64,000 nucleotides of DNA from Ephydatia muelleri (taxonomy: Eukaryota > Porifera > Demospongiae > Spongillida > Spongillidae): assembly GCA_013339895.1 (NCBI GenBank), contig JABACO010000007.1, forward strand, positions 581,738 to 645,737, written 5' to 3'. Made by a program: the position numbers and the translations under genes. This document shows positions 58,925 through 64,000 of the stretch, one piece after another. Numbering within the stretch: position 1 is the stretch's first letter; each line of letters starts with the position of its first letter. The notes under the pieces were generated by a model. The model ran no database searches. It was not told the origin of the DNA and saw nothing but the letters and a program-made list of their open reading frames with translations.

Positions 58925-61900
58925 GCAAAGATTACACACCTCAATACTTCCTGGATACAGTCAGAGAGGGTGATTCCAGCCATTTGCCATCAAGACCTTC
59001 CTGCAAGAGCTGGTAGAGAATTTGGTCTGGGAGTGTGGAGTGGGGGAGTGGTAACCGAAGAAGCTATGTTCTGGAGGATGTAAAGAATGGCCTCAGATGT
59101 TGGTCTGGGGCTGAGGAAGGGGACCACTCAGTGAGTCAGGAGGAGTGGGCATGAAGTTGAGAACAAGACCTATCATCACTGGTCTGCTGGAACCATGGTG
59201 ATCTTGTGGGAGGGTGTCCAGGGAAAAACCTACAGCAAAGCAAGGCCAAGGCTCTGAGGGGACGCTTGGTGGAGGCTGTGGGGCGGAGTTGCCAATCCTG
59301 TTTGACCAGTTCAAAGTATCAAGGTGCATGCCATTCAAACTAGTTCACTACATACTGTGATAAAGTATGTGTATTTGCCCAATTAGATAGAGGAGAGGGG
59401 AGGTGGAGGAGAGAAGCAGATGGAGTCGTAGATAGAGGGCGGAGGGGATGAGTGGGAGGAGAGAAGAGAGAGGTAGGACTGGGTGAGCGGACATGAGGGA
59501 AGGAGGGAGGGGAAGATGGGGACGAGGGAGGGAGGGAAGATGGGGGAGAGGGGAGGGGGAGAGAGGGGGAGGAGGGGAGGGGAGATGGGGGGAGGAGGGG
59601 AGGGGAGATGGGGGAGGGGGGAGGGGAGAGAGGGGCGGAGGAGGGGAGGGAGAGGGGGGAGGAGGGGAGGGGGAGGGGAGGAGGGAGGGGGAGATGGGGG
59701 AGGAGGGGGGGGAGAGGGGGGAGGAGGGGAGGGGAGATGGGGGAGGGAGGGGAGGGAGATGGGGAGGAGGGGAGGGGAGATGAGGGAGGGAGGGAGGGGA
59801 GGGGGAGGAGGGGAGGGGAGATGGGGGAGGAGGGGAGGGGAGATGGGGGAGGAGGGAGGGGAGGGGGGAGGAGGGGAGGGGAGATGGGGGGAGGAGGGGA
59901 GGGGGAGATGGGGGAGGAGGGGAGGGAGAGGGGGGAGGAGGGGAGGGGAGAGGGGGAGGGGGGGGGAGGGGAGAGAAGGGAGAGGGGGAGGAGGGGAGGG
60001 AGATGACGGGGCGGGAGGGAGGGGAGAGGGGGAGAGGGGAGGGAAGAGGGGGGAGGAGGGAGATGGGGGAAGGGAGGGGAGATGGGGAAGGGGAGGAGGG
60101 GAGAGGGGAAGGGGAGGGGAGAAGGGGGGAAGGGGAGGGGAGAGGGGAAGGGGGGGAGAGGGGAAGGGGAGGGGGATGAGAGGGGAAGGGGAGGGGAGAA
60201 GGGGAAGGGGAGGGGAGAAGGGAAGGAGGGGAGAGGGGGAAGGGGAGGGGAGATGGGGAAGGGGAGGGGAGAGGGAAGGGGAGGGGAGAGGGGGAAGGGG
60301 AGGGGAGGGGGGAAGGGGAGGGGAGATGAGAGGGGAAGGGGAGGGGAGAGGGGAAGGGGAGGGGAGATGGGGAAGGGGAGGGGAGATGGGGAAGGGGAGG
60401 GAGATGGGGAAGGGGAGGGGAGATGGGGGGGAGAGAGGGAGATGGGGGAGAGGGGAGGGGAGAGGGGAGGAGGAGGGGAGGAGGAGGGGGGGGGAGATGG
60501 GGAGGGAGAGGGGGGGAGGGGGAAGGGGGGAGGAAGAGTGGAGGGAGAGGGGGGGAGGAAGGGGGGAAGATGGGGAGGGGAGGAGGGAGGGAAGATGGGG
60601 GAGGAGGGGAGAGGAGGAGGAGGGGAGAGGGGAGGAGATATGGGAGAGGGGAGATGGGGAGGATATATAGGGGAGGAGGGGAGAGATGAGGAGGAGGGAG
60701 ATACTTGGGAGGGTTATGGAGCGAAGTGGAGGAGAGAGGAGATGGAGAGGATAAGAGATGTGGTGGATCCACAGCTGCAAGTTTCTAAGTCACATAGACA
60801 ACTTTCTCCATTTGGATACAGGAGGCTTGTGAACATTAGAAAAGGATGCCAAATAGCACCCGTCCAAACTCACTACTGGTTCAAATGCAAGACCCCTCCC
60901 ACACCTTTTTTCTCATACATTGTAAAGATTTAATTTTGTGTGCTGCACTGCACGCTTGTAAGGTGACTTTAAATATACATTTAAAATGCTGCCGTTAAAA
61001 CATTGATATGCTTTGTTTTTTTTTGTATCATTATGATTGAAATGTAGACAGGCTACTACTCTGAAAGAAGACGTATGACGTTTCATAAGGTACTTTATAC
61101 ACATTTGCGGTTTTGGTAATGACTAGTAAAAGATGCATAAAAATAGGACAGATGACATCATGGAACAAAGATTACACACTCAGTGCTTCCTGGACATGGT
61201 CAGAGAGGGAATAGAGAGGCTTGACCACACTACTCCACCTAGAGGGATTTTTGAAAATATGAAGACAACAACCTGCAACCTCCTCTCTCACCTCTCTCTC
61301 TGGTCTGCTGTGAGGCCTTGAAGCATCTTCACTGTGGGCCTACACACCTCAGCAATCCTCCCCAGACCCACCTACAGCCAAGATAATGCCTACCACATGA
61401 TTCCCATGGTCTTCATACCATACACACACATACATTTGGAGATGGCCATGAGGATATGGAGGGAGGCCTGGTGGTGAGGAGGAGGTTGCAGTGTGTGCTG
61501 AGAGAGGTATTCACACAGGTGGCTAGCAAAGAGACTGGATCCATGGAGGAGAGAAAGTGGCATTAAGAAGACATACACATACACACCTAATTGGCATACA
61601 CAGACCCTCACACAAACACATCCATGTGCATACAGTGTATAAGGACACAGTGTTATACATGTACACACAAGCCACCATGGAGAAGCACATGCACACATGG
61701 GTCCTACACACGTGTAAACACAACTAGACATACATGAATGTCCACTTACACATCACAAAACTAACACACATCCTCACACCACTTACTCAGTGGAGGGTTT
61801 GCTTTTGCACGTTTGGCCTAACACACTGGTCACAAACAATGGAAGGTCTTCCAGACAGCTGGGAACATCTGCCTCAGGGTTCTGAAGAGAGGTAAGGAAG

Positions 61901-63505
61901 GGGGGGGGGAGGAATTCCAAGAGGAAGGAAGGGGGAGGAGGTCCAAGAGGAAGGAAGGGACAGGAGGGGATTGAAAGACAGATTTTGCATCCTTCAGTTC
62001 TTCAGTTCGTTCATTTAGAGTAGAAAGGTTTCTGTACTGTATTACATTAGTTGAAATACGCACACATCTCACATACAAATTAAGGACCATAAATGTTTCA
62101 GATTGTATTTCAACTCACATACACACGCTCATCCTAAGCTCAGATGAGATAGTGACCTCACGCGGGTGCCCATACCTCTCTCAGCCGGCCCACAATGGCT
62201 TGGACCACTCCCTCCACCAGTGCTGCAAATACTGGTACCTCTTGTGACGAGAGGGACAGAGAGTGCAGCCTCACCCCATCACCACAGCAGCCACCAAACA
62301 TGGCCTCACTTGAGACCACACCTACACAGCCATCACATGATCCACACTTGACAAGATCAGGTCCACAAACCTTTCCAAGGTATCCTCAGTCCCCAAAGAC
62401 ATCCCTTGAAGAACAGCAAGTGTCCTCTTCAAGACAATGGCAGCTGGTCTGAGCCCACCAACTGAATGGATGCCTTCCAGCTCACACCTTGAAGACACCT
62501 CCCTCAGCTGGTAGAGTACCTTACATGCCATGTGAGGAGCTGGACCTGCAGCTGAGAGTGTGCACCATTAGGAGTACAGAGACTCTCAACAGCCAAAAGC
62601 AAGTATTGTTGTATTCACAGTACTTGATAAGAGGACATACAGATATGCTTGCCAACCAGCACACACATACACACACGGGGCCACCAATGCACAGATGCAT
62701 ACCTGTAGCCATGACAACATCACAGAAGGCTGCAATCTTCATCTCCACATCAGCACCTGTCATTCCCACCATCACCATGTCACCAAGAAGAGTCATTCCT
62801 CTCCACCACTCATAGGCCACCTCCCCTTAGGTCTGGGCCTGTCCCTCCCTCCTCTTGGCTGGGGGTATCCTACTTTCGTTTAACAAAGGGACCAATGAAG
62901 CCACACACCAATCGATGAGTCATAGATGGCCTGGGGACTGCTCCTATTCTCAGTGTCGGCTAATCTGTGCATCTTCATCTTCGTGTGGCATGTGAAGCTT
63001 TAGTCAGGAATGGGGGTGTGGCCTGGTCCGACCAATGGGCAATGAGGGCCTAGAAAGATGTTACTATATAAATGGTTGCTAAGATGGAAATGTTCTAATA
63101 ATGATGCAAACCAGTGAGGCTAAAATCAACACATCGCACATACGGTATATTTAATTCCACTGATTAAAGTTGCCAGCTAATGAATCAAATTGCAAATACA
63201 AGCAAGCAGTCCCAAGTTTTTAAGTATCTATTAAGTTTAGTACAAATGGCTATGAGTTTGAATCAGTAAATCCTGTTGCGTTCCTGGTGCATATGTATTT
63301 CATGTCTGCCATCATTCTTCAATCAACTTAACGGCTTTCAAGTTGCACATCCATCAGGTCACTAAATGCATGCAATTATGCTCTCCACTCACCATGGATT
63401 CCTTCAGGGGGGAAGAGAGCTCCCAGAACTGCTTGGCATGTTTCAGCTCTCCCATGCAATAAGGATGAGCCAACACCCAGCTCACATGTCCGGAGCCAGT
63501 GGTCC
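58925..63505 (-). CDS. Multi-exon gene for an unrecognised helical (HEAT/ARM-like) protein
   Basis: Exons on the minus strand that join in phase: 63505-63393 (donor gtgagt), 62825-62703 ([10 protein letters not shown], donor gtatgc), 62545-62328 (acceptor ctctcagctgcag), 61881-61787 (tract of C/T then cttcag; donor gtaagt), and about 61534-61428. Then about 61371-61292 and 61238-61181, followed by about 59229-59108 ([12 protein letters not shown]) and a coding-like stretch at 59050-59113 ([11 protein letters not shown]) that needs a frame change. The product is Leu-rich amphipathic helices in pairs, as in HEAT or armadillo repeats (for example focadhesin-like proteins, untested). The 5' and 3' ends are missing. 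Exons 5-7 are duplicated in the inverted repeat, and a G-rich minisatellite fills the next intron. The last exons show frame problems, so part may be decayed. Confidence 0.5.
59385..60755. repeat. 1.35-kb G-rich purine minisatellite
   Basis: The plus strand is almost pure purine, built of GGGGAGATGGGG, GGAGGAGGGGAGG and GGGGAAGGGGAGG variants, with more AAGGGG units after 60070. All six frames are open for long stretches (up to 474 codons of Pro/Ser/Leu or Gly/Glu/Arg), which is a composition artefact. It lies in an intron of the helical-protein gene, next to an inverted-repeat arm, with strong potential for G-quadruplexes or triplex DNA. Confidence 0.95.
60770..61565 (-). repeat. Right arm of 0.8-kb inverted repeat
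   Basis: Reverse complement of 56370-57180. Its inner end abuts the G-rich minisatellite; its outer end lies inside or just past exon 5 of the helical-protein gene. An expanded TG tract at about 61418-61432 disturbs the exon 5 donor that is intact as gtaaga in the left arm. Confidence 0.85.
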
Positions 63506-64000
63506 CTGCACACTGCCCTCCTCCCCACCACCAGTCTGCTCCTTACTATTTGATCTCTTCCCCAGTCCACCTCTCTTACATCCTCCATCTTCACAGCTAC
63601 CACATGCCCTCCTCCCCTCCTCCCCTTTTTGAGTTCAGCAAACCCTGCGACACCATGGAGCCAATGATATTCACACCTGGTCCCTCTGCCCCCATGAGAT
63701 GAGGGCCACCAGCAGGGACCCGTACCCTGAGTGAATTGTCCAGTGATGATGTCTATCTAGAACAATTACGATCAGTAGCAAGTTGTAATTGTGAAGAGTT
63801 AAAATCTTCCCAGCGGTGGGACCACACTACTATCTCTCCCTTCTCCATCTTCCCCCCCTCCCATCACCTTTCTCCTTCATCTTCCCCCCCTCTCCATCAT
63901 TTCTTTTATCCGCCACCTTCCCTCTCCTATCCCTCTCCCCTCTCCCTCTCCATCTCTCCCTCTCCCTCTCTACCCTCTCCTCTCTCCCCTCTCCCCTCTC
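63506..64000. other. Probable further introns/exons, then a C/T-rich simple repeat
   Basis: The minus-strand frame stays open upstream to 63603, so exon 1 as given could be longer. From about 63830 to the window end the plus strand is a pyrimidine tract (CTCTCC and CCATCTCTCC units), similar in composition to the complement of the 59.4-kb minisatellite. Confidence 0.6.

Noticed and set aside
59348..60780. Long open frames (474, 465, 395, 283 codons) of Pro/Ser/Leu or Gly/Glu/Arg
   Set aside because: They arise from the absence of stop codons in an almost pure purine/pyrimidine repeat; overlapping frames on both strands are open at once and no domain is present.
62521..62820. The two long minus-strand frames taken as one 99-codon gene
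   Set aside because: The intervening part is a TG-rich intron bounded by a gtatgc donor and a ctcagctgcag acceptor; splitting it gives phase-compatible exons.

Overview
The window looks like nuclear DNA of an early-branching marine animal, most likely a demosponge. That assignment is inference. It is AT-rich and intron-bearing, with clear GT..AG splice sites at several exons. It carries death-domain, AIG1/GIMAP-type GTPase and orphan 7TM receptor genes, and much of the rest is dispersed repeats, foldback elements, microsatellites and decayed retroelements. I see no rRNA, tRNA, CRISPR array or operon.

Layout. 1-9.4 kb: an edge-truncated aspartic-protease fragment, a death-domain exon (- strand, 1870-2166) and three copies of one dispersed repeat, one carrying a ~37-bp minisatellite that switches orientation. 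11.4-20.4 kb (- strand): the main gene. A 4.1-kb exon encodes an AIG1/GIMAP-like GTPase fused to eight tandem modules resembling the capsid region of Ty3/gypsy Gag (W-to-W period ~144 residues) and a C-terminal Cys/His-rich domain. Two small upstream exons join it in phase, and a 1-kb palindromic element sits in the first intron. 20.4-31.7 kb: a 3.2-kb inverted repeat flanks a 7TM receptor gene (- strand, 25067-26310). 32-35.4 kb: a broken transposon-associated gene. 36.2-41.7 kb (+ strand): a three-exon death-domain gene with a copia-type retroelement remnant antisense in its second intron. 42.7-50 kb: foldback elements and MITEs, a gypsy-like gag/protease remnant and interleaved inverted duplications. 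50.4-54.4 kb (+ strand): a colinear but frame-broken second copy of the GTPase-Gag-array gene, with a third fragment at 57.2-57.6 kb. 56-63.5 kb: a multi-exon gene for an unrecognised helical protein (- strand), partly duplicated as an inverted repeat around a 1.35-kb G-rich minisatellite.

How it may work together (inference): death-domain adaptors and AIG1 GTPases both belong to innate-immune signalling in animals. The Gag-derived array suggests a retroelement-derived effector, possibly one that senses or poisons retrotransposon capsids. Degenerate copia- and gypsy-type elements lie in the same window. The amplification and decay of copies resembles fast-evolving immune loci.
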